41,129 nucleotides of DNA from Lentisphaeria bacterium (GTDB lineage Bacteria > Verrucomicrobiota > Lentisphaeria > Victivallales > Victivallaceae). Below are positions 7,931 to 16,223 of this stretch, in pieces. Made by a program: the position numbers and the translations under genes. Each line of letters begins with the position of its first letter. The first letter of the stretch is position 1. Where the stretch lies: contig JAFVZB010000058.1 in the NCBI GenBank assembly GCA_017508385.1, positions 1 to 41,129 of the forward strand, given 5' to 3'. The notes under the pieces were generated by a model. That model saw only the letters and a program-made list of their open reading frames with translations, ran no database searches and had not been told where the DNA came from.

Positions 7931-8616
7931 TCATTGGCAATTTGGATATAGCGGGTTCCCCAGTTTTCGATGAGGTAGGCTTTCTTCTCTTCCCAGCTCA
8001 TCTTTTCGTGCTCGACGGTAACGCCCTGTTCCCATGCGAGCCACTCGTACACCTGCGAAACGTGGCAGTCGATCATTCGGCATTTTTCATCTATGACACT
8101 ATCGATGGGAACCAATACGTCGCATCTGAAGGGACGCGGGTCAAGAAAAGAATCCCACACATAACCATATACCGGACTTGTTTCAGGTATCGGAGTTTCC
8201 GGACAGAACTTCGGCACCATTACAAGGTAGGTCGCATCCTGCACCATCTGGGCGGTCGCTCTGTGGTCGGCGTGGTAGTCGCAGAGACGGTGACTCAGCA
8301 CCACGTCGGGTTTGAACTCCCTTATCATACGCACCACACGTTTGCGGTTTTCCAAATCAGGATAAAGTTCACAATCATTGTTTTCCATTACCACCTGATA
8401 CTCGGAAATTCCGGAAACACGTTTGGATTCCTGTGTCTCTTTGTAGCGTCTTTCGGCAAGCTCCTTGCCGGAAATTTCATAGTGTCCGCAGTTTCCGTTG
8501 CACATTGAGACGAATTTTACTGTGTGTCCTGCACGGGTGAGCAGTATGGCGGTGCCGCCGAATCTTATATCGGCATCGTCAGGGTGTGCTCCGATCATCA
8601 GAAAGCGTTTTGACAT
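7882..8616 (-). CDS. PIG-L family (LmbE-like) N-deacetylase, C-terminus frameshifted
   Basis: A 244-residue open frame with the family's metal-binding motif GAHPDDADIRFGG near residue 8 (His, Asp, Asp) and the downstream HADHRATAQ box (HxxH) at about residue 118. These Zn-dependent enzymes remove N-acetyl groups from amino sugars or conjugates; the substrate here is unknown. The last 18 residues (VKSSSSSTEKRAKR region) are out of the original frame. The proper C-terminus lies in the next frame (7802-7930), so the current product is shortened and altered after about residue 229. Metal and catalytic motifs are intact, so activity may survive. It is monocistronic, convergent with rpsD, and has its own terminator. 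Confidence 0.85.
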   Translation of the reverse strand: MSKRFLMIGAHPDDADIRFGGTAILLTRAGHTVKFVSMCNGNCGHYEISGKELAERRYKETQESKRVSGISEYQVVMENNDCELYPDLENRKRVVRMIREFKPDVVLSHRLCDYHADHRATAQMVQDATYLVMVPKFCPETPIPETSPVYGYVWDSFLDPRPFRCDVLVPIDSVIDEKCRMIDCHVSQVYEWLAWEQGVTVEHEKMSWEEKKAYLIENWGTRYIQIANDTVKSSSSSTEKRAKR

Positions 8617-8690
8617 TTTTTATCCTCATGTTTCGGTTTTGGATGTTTATGTAATTTATATCCGCATTGAAACTTTTGCAAGTTTTATGC

Positions 8691-8718
8691 TTGAAAAATA
8701 TCACGTCAGTGCTATATT
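8691..8718 (+). promoter_or_regulatory. Promoter of the rfbBAC-FGH operon
   Basis: TTGAAA (8691-8696), a 16-nt spacer and TATATT (8713-8718) lie about 42 nt upstream of the rfbB ATG. A TTGCAA just upstream (8676-8681) is not correctly spaced for this -10. Confidence 0.55.
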
Positions 8719-8760
8719 TACAACATAATTATATAAATAAGTTTGGAGTGTGAGAAGTTT

Positions 8761-9834
8761 ATGGTTGATAAGAGACGTTTTTTAGTTACAGGAGGCGCCG
8801 GTTTCATCGGTTCCGCCGTGGTACGCCACCTGATTTTGAATACCTCTTCGTGTGTCTGCGTGGTCGATAAATTGACCTACGCCGGAAATCTTGAATCACT
8901 TGCTCCGGTATCTGACTCCGACCGTTACTGTTTTGAGCAGGCGGATATCTGCGACAAGGCTGCGCTCGACCGCATCTTTGCGGAGTTCCGTCCGACCCAC
9001 GTCATGCACCTTGCGGCAGAAAGTCATGTTGACCGCTCGATAGACGGTCCCGGAGAGTTTATTCAGACCAATGTGGTCGGCACTTACACCATGCTCGAGG
9101 CGGCACGCAAGTATTTCAATACGCTCGATGAGCAGGAAAAAGCCGCTTTCCGCTTCCACCACATTTCGACCGATGAGGTTTACGGAGATTTAGAAGGACC
9201 TGAAGATTTCTTCCGTGAGACGACTCCGTACGCTCCGAGCTCACCGTATTCAGCATCCAAGGCATCGAGCGACCATCTGGTGCGGGCTTGGAAGCGTACT
9301 TTCGGCTTGCCGACGATCGTGACCAACTGTTCCAACAACTATGGACCGTATCACTTCCCTGAGAAACTTATTCCTCTTGTGATACTCCACGCTCTCGACG
9401 GCAAGGAGCTGCCGGTGTACGGCAAAGGCTTGCAGATCCGTGACTGGCTCTATGTCGAAGACCATGCACGGGCGTTGTGTCTGGTGGCGACAAAGGGAGT
9501 TCCCGGAGAAACCTACAATATCGGAGGTCACAACGAGAAGCAGAATATTGAAGTTGTGAAAAAGATATGTGAGCTGCTTGATGAGCTTGTCCCACGCAAA
9601 GACGGAGTATCTTATGCTGAACAAATCGTCTTTGTCAAAGACCGTCCGGGACATGATATGCGCTATGCCATCGATGCGGATAAGATATCCCGTGAGCTCG
9701 GCTGGAAACCGGTCGAAACTTTTGAGAGCGGCATCCGCAAAACCGTTGAGTGGTACATCGCACACAAGGATGACTGGTGCGCAAGAGTGCTCAGCGGTGA
9801 GTACAAAATGGAACGCTTGGGAACAGGAGAGTAA
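8761..9834 (+). CDS. rfbB: dTDP-glucose 4,6-dehydratase
   Basis: A 357-residue extended SDR enzyme. The NAD-binding motif GGAGFIGS is near residue 10, [15 protein letters not shown] follows, the STDEVYGDL catalytic Asp-Glu segment is next, and the Tyr/Lys pair is in [15 protein letters not shown]. These are diagnostic of RmlB. The enzyme makes dTDP-4-keto-6-deoxyglucose in the cytoplasm. The ATG at 8761 is preferred over an upstream TTG (8743), because the shorter start gives the normal family length and GGAG lies 12 nt ahead. First gene of a six-gene operon; rfbA follows after 3 nt. Confidence 0.95.
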   Translation: MVDKRRFLVTGGAGFIGSAVVRHLILNTSSCVCVVDKLTYAGNLESLAPVSDSDRYCFEQADICDKAALDRIFAEFRPTHVMHLAAESHVDRSIDGPGEFIQTNVVGTYTMLEAARKYFNTLDEQEKAAFRFHHISTDEVYGDLEGPEDFFRETTPYAPSSPYSASKASSDHLVRAWKRTFGLPTIVTNCSNNYGPYHFPEKLIPLVILHALDGKELPVYGKGLQIRDWLYVEDHARALCLVATKGVPGETYNIGGHNEKQNIEVVKKICELLDELVPRKDGVSYAEQIVFVKDRPGHDMRYAIDADKISRELGWKPVETFESGIRKTVEWYIAHKDDWCARVLSGEYKMERLGTGE

Positions 9835-9837
9835 TTT

Positions 9838-10707
9838 ATGAAAGGTATAGTTCTGGCAGGTGGAGCAGGGACCCGTCTGCATCCGATCACCTGCGGAGTT
9901 TCCAAACAGCTGCTTGCAGTTTATGACAAGCCGATGATCTACTATCCCATTTCGGTGCTCATGCTTGCCGGAATAAGAGAGATTCTGATAATCACCACTC
10001 CTGAAGATCAGGAGTCATTCAAACGTCTGCTCGGTGACGGTTCAAATTTCGGAGTCGAGTTCACTTACGCAGTCCAGCCAAAGCCCGAAGGACTGGCTCA
10101 GGCTTTCATTATCGGCAAAGAGTTTATCGGCAAAGACTCCGTGGCTCTGGTGCTCGGAGACAATATCTTTTACGGAGCGCATCTCTCAAAGCTGGTGCGT
10201 TCCGCCGCATCCCGTGATAAAGGTGCTACCGTGTTCGGTTACTATGTCTGCGACCCCGAAAGGTTCGGAGTGGTCGAGTTCGACGAAAACGGCAAAGCGG
10301 TTTCGATTGAAGAAAAACCTGCCCAACCCAAATCCAACTACGCCGTGACCGGACTCTATTTCTACGACAATGATGTGGTGGAAATCGCTGAAAACATCAA
10401 GCCATCCGCCCGTGGAGAGCTTGAGATCACCACGGTGAACAATGAGTATCTCAGGCGGGGAACGCTCCACGTTGAGACCCTCGGCAGAGGTTACGCATGG
10501 CTCGATACCGGAACCCACAAGAGTATGCTCGATGCCGCAAACTTCATCTACACCGTCGAGACCCGACAGGGACTCCAGGTGGCGTGCCTGCAGGAGATCG
10601 CCTATGAAAACAAGTGGCTCACCGCAGAAGAGATCAGAGAGAGCATCAAGGATCTGCTCAAAACCGATTACGGCAAGTATCTGATGCGCATTACAGGAGC
10701 AAAGTGA
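9838..10707 (+). CDS. rfbA: Glucose-1-phosphate thymidylyltransferase
   Basis: A 289-residue nucleotidyltransferase. The N-terminal [11 protein letters not shown] signature (nucleotide/Mg loop) is followed by [16 protein letters not shown] with its conserved Lys, LGDNIFYG (metal Asp) and [20 protein letters not shown]. These match RmlA closely, including full length. It makes dTDP-glucose from glucose-1-phosphate and dTTP, feeding RfbB. A strong ribosome binding site (AGGAG, about 9826) precedes the ATG. The gene starts 3 nt after rfbB. Confidence 0.96.
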   Translation: MKGIVLAGGAGTRLHPITCGVSKQLLAVYDKPMIYYPISVLMLAGIREILIITTPEDQESFKRLLGDGSNFGVEFTYAVQPKPEGLAQAFIIGKEFIGKDSVALVLGDNIFYGAHLSKLVRSAASRDKGATVFGYYVCDPERFGVVEFDENGKAVSIEEKPAQPKSNYAVTGLYFYDNDVVEIAENIKPSARGELEITTVNNEYLRRGTLHVETLGRGYAWLDTGTHKSMLDAANFIYTVETRQGLQVACLQEIAYENKWLTAEEIRESIKDLLKTDYGKYLMRITGAK

Positions 10708-10709
10708 CC

Positions 10710-11288
10710 ATGCAGATCATAGATACTGCCATCAGCGAAGTGAAAATAATCGTTCCCAAAGTTTTCGGCGATGCCAGAGGGTACTTTTTCGAGTCATGGA
10801 ACGCTGAAAAATACTCCGCTGCCGGAATAGATTGCAACTGGGTGCAGGATAACGAGTCAAAGTCAAAGTTCGGTGTGTTGAGAGGATTGCACTATCAGGC
10901 TGCTCCGTACACTCAGGCGAAACTGGTGCGGGTGATCGAGGGAGCGGTGCTCGATGTTGCTGTGGATATCCGCAAAGGCTCTCCGACTTTCGGCAGACAC
11001 GTTGCGGTCGAGCTCTCAAGCGAAAATAAATACCAGCTCTTCGTGCCCCGCGGCTTTGCTCACGGATTTGTGGTGTTGAGCGACTCCGTGACCTTTGCCT
11101 ACAAGTGCGACAACGCCTATATGCCGTCGCACGAGCGGGGTATCGCTTTCAACGACCCTGCGCTTGGAATTGACTGGTTGGTTAATTTGAGTGAATACAT
11201 ACTTTCTCCCAAAGACACCGCCAATCCGCTTCTCGCCGATGCGGAGCTGTTCGATTTCAACACCAAAGAGTATTTGCAACAACCGTAA
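10710..11288 (+). CDS. rfbC: dTDP-4-dehydrorhamnose 3,5-epimerase
   Basis: A 192-residue cupin of the RmlC family. Diagnostic pieces are GDARGYFFESWN, FGVLRGLHYQ with the catalytic His, LVRVIEGAVLDVAVDIRKGS, and FVPRGFAHGFVVLSD. Start is ATG 10710 with AGGAGC 10 nt upstream; it follows the rfbA stop directly. It epimerises dTDP-4-keto-6-deoxyglucose to the dTDP-4-keto-rhamnose form. The usual final reductase gene rfbD is not adjacent; the SDR protein at 20708 is a candidate but looks divergent. The sugar may therefore go on to something other than rhamnose, or rfbD lies elsewhere. Confidence 0.94.
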   Translation: MQIIDTAISEVKIIVPKVFGDARGYFFESWNAEKYSAAGIDCNWVQDNESKSKFGVLRGLHYQAAPYTQAKLVRVIEGAVLDVAVDIRKGSPTFGRHVAVELSSENKYQLFVPRGFAHGFVVLSDSVTFAYKCDNAYMPSHERGIAFNDPALGIDWLVNLSEYILSPKDTANPLLADAELFDFNTKEYLQQP

Positions 11289-11300
11289 AAGGGGATTTTT

Positions 11301-12113
11301 ATGAGCGAAAACAAAAATATGCCTCCTGTGATGATACTCTGCGGAGGAAAGGGTACCCGCCTGCGGGAAGTTACTGAAGTGCTTCCGAAACCGATGGTTC
11401 CGGTGGGTGAGTGGCCTATCGTCTGGCACATCATGAAGTGTTATGCCTCGTTCGGAGCAAAGCGTTTTATCCTCTGTCTCGGTTACAAGAGCGATGAATT
11501 TATCAACTTTTTCAGGAACTACATGTTCCACACCTCGGATGTCACCATCAAGCTCGGCAGTGAGCCCACTATAAGCTGTCACAATTCAAGCGGGTTGTGC
11601 GACTGGGAAATAACTCTCGCCCGCACCGGTATCGATGCCATGACCGGATGCCGTGTTTTCAGGGCGGCAAAGTATCTGAAACCTGAGGACGATAAATTTT
11701 TCCTCACCTACGGAGACGGACTCTGTGACGTCAATATCGACGAACTGCTCGCTTTCCACAACGCCAGCGGCAAACAAATCACCATCACCGCCGCCCATCC
11801 CGAGGCGCGCTTCGGACAGCTGCTTCTTGATGGCGATACCGTGAGCGGATTTGCCGAAAAGCCTCCGCAGAGTGAGGGATATATCAATGGCGGCTACATG
11901 GTGGTGAACCGTGAGTTCGTAAGCAACTATCTCTATGAGGATGAACCGCTTATTTTCGAGCATGCTCCGATGAGTTCAGCAGCCGCCGACGGCAATATGG
12001 CGGCATTCCGTCACGACGGCTTCTGGCAGTGCATGGATAACCCCAGAGAGTACGATATGCTCAACGCCATGTGGAACAACAAAAACACTCCGTGGACAAA
12101 GTATTGGAAATAG
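11301..12113 (+). CDS. rfbF: Glucose-1-phosphate cytidylyltransferase
   Basis: A 270-residue nucleotidyltransferase with CGGKGTRLREVTEVLPKPM at residues 14-32, GEWPIVWHIMKCYASFGAKR, and LTYGDGLCDVNIDELLAFH. These are characteristic of RfbF/DdhA. It makes CDP-glucose from CTP, the first step toward CDP-linked 3,6-dideoxysugars. It has a good ribosome binding site (AAAAGGGGA) 12 nt after rfbC. Together with the next two genes it forms a complete rfbFGH set. Confidence 0.95.
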   Translation: MSENKNMPPVMILCGGKGTRLREVTEVLPKPMVPVGEWPIVWHIMKCYASFGAKRFILCLGYKSDEFINFFRNYMFHTSDVTIKLGSEPTISCHNSSGLCDWEITLARTGIDAMTGCRVFRAAKYLKPEDDKFFLTYGDGLCDVNIDELLAFHNASGKQITITAAHPEARFGQLLLDGDTVSGFAEKPPQSEGYINGGYMVVNREFVSNYLYEDEPLIFEHAPMSSAAADGNMAAFRHDGFWQCMDNPREYDMLNAMWNNKNTPWTKYWK

Positions 12114-12114
12114 T

Positions 12115-13185
12115 ATGTTCAACAATATCTACAACGGCAGAAAAGTTCTGGTGACAGGAGACTCCGGATTCAAAGGCTCATGGTTGTGCGCATGGCTCAA
12201 AATGATGGGAGCAGAGCTTTGCGGAGTCGCTCTTGAGCCGGATACCGAGCCCGCCCACAGCCGTCTGCTCGGTCTGGACTACCGCAAAGAGGTGTGCGAT
12301 ATCCGTGACCTTGAAAAGTTGCAGAAGATATTTGATGACTTTCAGCCGGAAGCGGTGTTCCACCTTGCCGCCCAGCCGATAGTGAGGCTCTCTTATGAGA
12401 TCCCGGTGGAAACTTTCAGCTCAAACGTCATGGGCACGGTGAATGTGCTCGAAGCGTGCCGCCATACCCGCTCGGTCAGAGCGGTGGTGGCGATAAGTTC
12501 AGATAAATGTTACGAAAACCGTGAACAGCTTGTCGGTTACCGTGAGGATGACCCCATGGGAGGTCACGACCCGTACAGTGCCTCAAAAGGGTGCACCGAA
12601 CTGGTTATTTCCTCGTACAGAAAAAGTTTTTTCAATACTCCGGATGTGCTGCTCGCCAGTGCCAGAGCCGGGAACGTCATCGGCGGAGGTGACTGGGCGA
12701 AAGACCGTCTGGTTCCTGACATCATGCGGGCGGCGGCAAAGCAGGAAGCGGTCATCATCCGCAATCCGGACTCCTGCCGTCCGTGGCAGCACGTTCTTGA
12801 GCCGCTCGGAGGATATCTTCTTCTCGGGCAAAAACTGCTTGATGGCGACGCTCAGGCGGCAGAGGCGTGGAACTTCGGTCCTGATGATGAGGGTATGATC
12901 ACCGTGCATCAGGCGGCGTGCGCTCTGCAAAAAGAGTGGAACGCCATTGAGATAGATGTGCAAACTTCTCAGTGGCAGCCTCACGAAGCCAGACTGCTTC
13001 TGCTCGACTGCTCCAAGGCTGCTGAACGTCTCAAGTGGCACGGCGTATTGTCGGCACAGGAAAATTTTGAGATGACTGCGGCATGGTACCGTGAGTTTTA
13101 CACCTCAGGAAAAATCATAACTTCAAAGCAGATAAACGACTATATCACCAAAGCACAAGAGCGCAAACTATCATGGACGAACTGA
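12115..13185 (+). CDS. rfbG: CDP-glucose 4,6-dehydratase
   Basis: A 356-residue extended SDR enzyme. The nucleotide motif TGDSGFKGSWL (residues 14-24), FHLAAQPIVRLSYEIPVETF, SSDKCYENRE and YSASKGCTEL (Tyr/Lys pair) are typical of RfbG. Adjacent ARAGNVIGGGDWAKDRLVPD and RPWQHVLEPLGGYL are also family marks. It converts CDP-glucose into CDP-4-keto-6-deoxyglucose. It starts one nucleotide after the rfbF stop and overlaps rfbH by 13 nt, so translation is coupled. Confidence 0.95.
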   Translation: MFNNIYNGRKVLVTGDSGFKGSWLCAWLKMMGAELCGVALEPDTEPAHSRLLGLDYRKEVCDIRDLEKLQKIFDDFQPEAVFHLAAQPIVRLSYEIPVETFSSNVMGTVNVLEACRHTRSVRAVVAISSDKCYENREQLVGYREDDPMGGHDPYSASKGCTELVISSYRKSFFNTPDVLLASARAGNVIGGGDWAKDRLVPDIMRAAAKQEAVIIRNPDSCRPWQHVLEPLGGYLLLGQKLLDGDAQAAEAWNFGPDDEGMITVHQAACALQKEWNAIEIDVQTSQWQPHEARLLLLDCSKAAERLKWHGVLSAQENFEMTAAWYREFYTSGKIITSKQINDYITKAQERKLSWTN

Positions 13186-14507
13186 AAAAAGAAAAACTCC
13201 GCAGAGAGATACTCGAAAAGGTTGCTGAGTATTACGATATCGTGCACGCTCCGGCGCAAAAGCAGGAGTTTGTTCCCGGCAAGAGCAGAGTGAATTACGC
13301 AGGAAGAGTTTTCGACGAAAAAGAGCTGCTCAATCTGATCGATTCAAGTCTTGAATTCTGGCTCACTTACGGACGTTACTCCAAAGAGTTTGAGACCCGT
13401 CTCGCTCAGTATCTCGGAGTGCGTTTTGCGCTTCTGGTGAACTCCGGCAGTTCTGCCAATTTGCTCGCCTTTGCGACTTTAACTTCTCCGCTGTTGAAGG
13501 AGCGGCAGCTGAAGCGGGGCGATGAGGTGATAACCGTTGCCTGCGGATTTCCCACCACGGTTTCGCCCATCGTGCAGTATGGAGCGGTTCCGGTGTTTGT
13601 CGATGTGGAAAAATCCACGGCGAACATAGATGTCACCCGACTTGAAAGTGCGTACAGTGCACGCACCAAAGCGGTGATGCTTGCCCACACGCTCGGCAAT
13701 CCCTTCAACATCAAAGCGGTGAAAGAGTTCTGTTCCCGTCACAACTTGTGGCTCATCGAGGATAACTGCGATGCACTCGGGTCAAAATACGATGGCAGAT
13801 TTACCGGAACCTGGGGAGATATCGGCACATCAAGTTTCTATCCTCCGCACCACATGACCATGGGCGAGGGCGGAGCGGTTTATACCGACGACCCGCTGTT
13901 GAAAAAGATAGCCCTTTCCATCCGTGACTGGGGACGTGACTGCTGGTGTGAATCCGGCGTTGACAACACCTGCGGCTGCCGTTTTACCCGCCAATTCGGC
14001 AAACTTCCCGTCGGATACGACCACAAATACGTTTACAGCCACTTCGGATACAATCTCAAAGCCAGCGACATGCAGGCGGCAATCGGATGTGCCCAGTTGG
14101 ATAAAATTGTCTCTTTCGTTGAAAAACGGCGCAGTAATTTCGCTTATTTGTATGATAAACTCAAGGATTTGAAGCAAATATCACTCTTTGAAAAGTATCC
14201 TGAAAGTGAACCGTCATGGTTCGGATTTCTCATTACTCTGACAGAAAAAGCCCGGTTCAGCCGCAACGATCTTGCGAAGTATCTCGAAGATAACAACATC
14301 CAGACCCGCAATCTCTTTGCCGGAAATATCCTCAAACACCCCTGTTTTGAGACCCTTACCGAGGGTGTCGATTACCGGGTGGCAGGAACTCTTGAAAACA
14401 CCGACTACATAATGAACAACTCCCTCTGGATAGGACTCTATCCGGGAATGGCAGAAGAAAAACTGCAATATATGGCAGAAAAAATCAGAGAGTTTTGCCT
14501 GAAATAA
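13173..14507 (+). CDS. rfbH: CDP-4-keto-6-deoxyglucose 3-dehydrase (E1)
   Basis: A 444-residue PMP- and [2Fe-2S]-dependent enzyme of the aspartate-aminotransferase fold. The usual PLP lysine is replaced by His in SFYPPHHMTMGEGG (His226/227), a known hallmark of E1. Cysteines at about 199, 257, 259 and 267 reproduce the C-X57-C-X-C-X7-C cluster motif. It removes the C3 hydroxyl to give CDP-3,6-dideoxy-4-keto sugar and needs an NADH-dependent E3 reductase (ascD/rfbI type); none is visible here. Last gene of the first operon. Confidence 0.95.
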   Translation: MDELKKEKLRREILEKVAEYYDIVHAPAQKQEFVPGKSRVNYAGRVFDEKELLNLIDSSLEFWLTYGRYSKEFETRLAQYLGVRFALLVNSGSSANLLAFATLTSPLLKERQLKRGDEVITVACGFPTTVSPIVQYGAVPVFVDVEKSTANIDVTRLESAYSARTKAVMLAHTLGNPFNIKAVKEFCSRHNLWLIEDNCDALGSKYDGRFTGTWGDIGTSSFYPPHHMTMGEGGAVYTDDPLLKKIALSIRDWGRDCWCESGVDNTCGCRFTRQFGKLPVGYDHKYVYSHFGYNLKASDMQAAIGCAQLDKIVSFVEKRRSNFAYLYDKLKDLKQISLFEKYPESEPSWFGFLITLTEKARFSRNDLAKYLEDNNIQTRNLFAGNILKHPCFETLTEGVDYRVAGTLENTDYIMNNSLWIGLYPGMAEEKLQYMAEKIREFCLK

Positions 14508-14591
14508 CAGCATCGCTCCGCAACTTACAGCCGGAAGTGCAGACTTACGGCAGTACACCGTGTAAAAAAGCGGAAAAAAAGCAGTTCAAAT

Positions 14592-14620
14592 TTGCAATAG
14601 TTTGAGCAGAGTGTTATATT
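14592..14620 (+). promoter_or_regulatory. Internal promoter of the second sugar operon
   Basis: TTGCAA (14592-14597), a 17-nt spacer and TATATT (14615-14620) lie in the 160-nt gap between rfbH and the NeuB-like gene, about 47 nt before its ATG. It repeats exactly the hexamers and spacing of the rpsD promoter, arguing that the NeuB-to-GtrA cassette can be expressed separately from rfbBAC-FGH. Confidence 0.65.
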
Positions 14621-14667
14621 ATCCCCCGAGGGAATATCGTCCGCTAATTTGCACAGGAGCAAGCGTT

Positions 14668-16209
14668 ATGAGTGATAATAATGTTTTCAGTAATCTTATC
14701 ATTTTCGAGATGGCAAACAACCACTTCGGAGATGTTGAACACGGCAAAAAACTTATCAGAAAATATGCGGATATCGCCGCAAAGTTTCCGCAGTTCAGAT
14801 GTGCGATAAAGTTCCAGTACCGTGATATTCCGACATTTATCCATCCTGAGTACAAAGAACGTTTTGATTTGAAGTATATCAAGCGTTTCTCAGAGACCGC
14901 TCTTCCCGAGGCGGCATTTGTGGAAATGAAAGAGTATGCCGACTCCTGCGGATTGCTCACCGCCTGTACTCCGTTTGACGAAGTTTCAGTTGACCGGGTG
15001 GTGAAGCACAAGTTCGACTTTTTGAAGATCGCCAGCTGCTCATTCACCGACTGGCCGCTGCTGGAAAAAGCCGCATCTGCCGGACTTCCGGTGATAATTT
15101 CCACCGCCGGAGCTCAGCTCGATGATATCTGCAACGTCGTCTCATTTTTCGAGCACCGCCAGATACCCTTTGCTCTGATGCACTGTGTCGGTGAGTATCC
15201 GACAGCCGATGAGACGCTCGAAATGAACCAGATAGACTACTTCAAAGAGACCTATCCCGGTATCACCGTTGGATTTTCAACCCACGAGGACCCCGACAAT
15301 CTCACTGCCGTCACCATCGCAATCGCCAAGGGAGCCGCCATTCTCGAGCGTCACGTCGCCCTGCCGACTGAGGAGTACAAAATCAATGCCTACTCATCGA
15401 CTCCTGAGCAGACCGAAAAGTGGCTCGAAGCCGCAAAGAGAGCTCTTGTCATGTGCGGCAAAAGCGGTGCACGGCGTGATATCTCAGAAAAAGAAAAGAG
15501 CGATTTGCAGGGACTTCAGCGTGGAGCTTTTGTCAGAAACAGCGTGAAAAAAGGCGAAAGCATCACGGTTGATGATCTCTTTTTCGCCATTCCCGGAACG
15601 GAGGGGCAAATCCGTGCCAACGATTTATCCAAGTACCTCAAAATCGTTGCAGCTGAGGATATTCCTGCAGGTAAGCCGGTTATGTGGAGCAATACAGAGA
15701 CATCCAACTGCCGTGATGCGGTTCTGCAGATAATCCGTGAGCTCGGCAGTCTGCTGACCAAGTCGGCTGTTCCGCTGATGAACCGCATGAATCTTGAGCT
15801 CTCTCACCACTATGGAATAGATAAGTTCCACGAGTGCGGCTGCTCTATCATCACCTGTGTCAACCGTGAGTACTGCAAAAAAATCATTGCTCTGCTGCCG
15901 GGTCAGTACAATCCCTGCCACGCCCACAAGCAGAAAGAGGAAACTTTCCACGTTCTCTACGGCACGCTCGAAATCGAGCTTGACGGAGTAAAGAAAGTTT
16001 GCAGTGCAGGCGATCTTGTCGTAGTTGAGCGTGGAGTCAAACACTCTTTCAGCAGTACTGACGGAGCAGTGATGGAAGAGATTTCCACCACCCACTGCAA
16101 AAACGACTCATTCTACTCCGATGCCGATATCAAACCCGCCGAACAGCGCAAAACTTACATGACTTTCTACTCTGAGTGGCTGAAAGACGGCGGCAAAGCC
16201 ATAAAGTGA
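14668..16209 (+). CDS. NeuB-family sugar-acid synthase with SAF domain fused to a cupin
   Basis: A 513-residue three-part protein. Residues about 5-260 form the NeuB TIM barrel (FEMANNHFGDVEHGK, AIKFQYRD, LKIASCSFTDWPLL, GFSTHE and GAAILERHVAL motifs), which condenses phosphoenolpyruvate with an aldose-type acceptor. Residues about 280-345 form an SAF/antifreeze-like domain (RGAFVRNSVKKGE, GTEGQIRANDL). Residues about 395-490 form a cupin with metal ligands in CHAHKQKEETFHVLYG and GVKHSF. Stand-alone NeuB is about 350 residues, so the cupin is an added domain, perhaps a sugar isomerase resembling D-lyxose isomerase-type cupins (inference). The ATG at 14668 has AGGAGC upstream; an in-frame TTG at 14602 lacks one. 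Acceptor and product are unknown. Confidence 0.85.
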   Translation: MSDNNVFSNLIIFEMANNHFGDVEHGKKLIRKYADIAAKFPQFRCAIKFQYRDIPTFIHPEYKERFDLKYIKRFSETALPEAAFVEMKEYADSCGLLTACTPFDEVSVDRVVKHKFDFLKIASCSFTDWPLLEKAASAGLPVIISTAGAQLDDICNVVSFFEHRQIPFALMHCVGEYPTADETLEMNQIDYFKETYPGITVGFSTHEDPDNLTAVTIAIAKGAAILERHVALPTEEYKINAYSSTPEQTEKWLEAAKRALVMCGKSGARRDISEKEKSDLQGLQRGAFVRNSVKKGESITVDDLFFAIPGTEGQIRANDLSKYLKIVAAEDIPAGKPVMWSNTETSNCRDAVLQIIRELGSLLTKSAVPLMNRMNLELSHHYGIDKFHECGCSIITCVNREYCKKIIALLPGQYNPCHAHKQKEETFHVLYGTLEIELDGVKKVCSAGDLVVVERGVKHSFSSTDGAVMEEISTTHCKNDSFYSDADIKPAEQRKTYMTFYSEWLKDGGKAIK

Positions 16210-16223
16210 GGAGTTTACAGACT

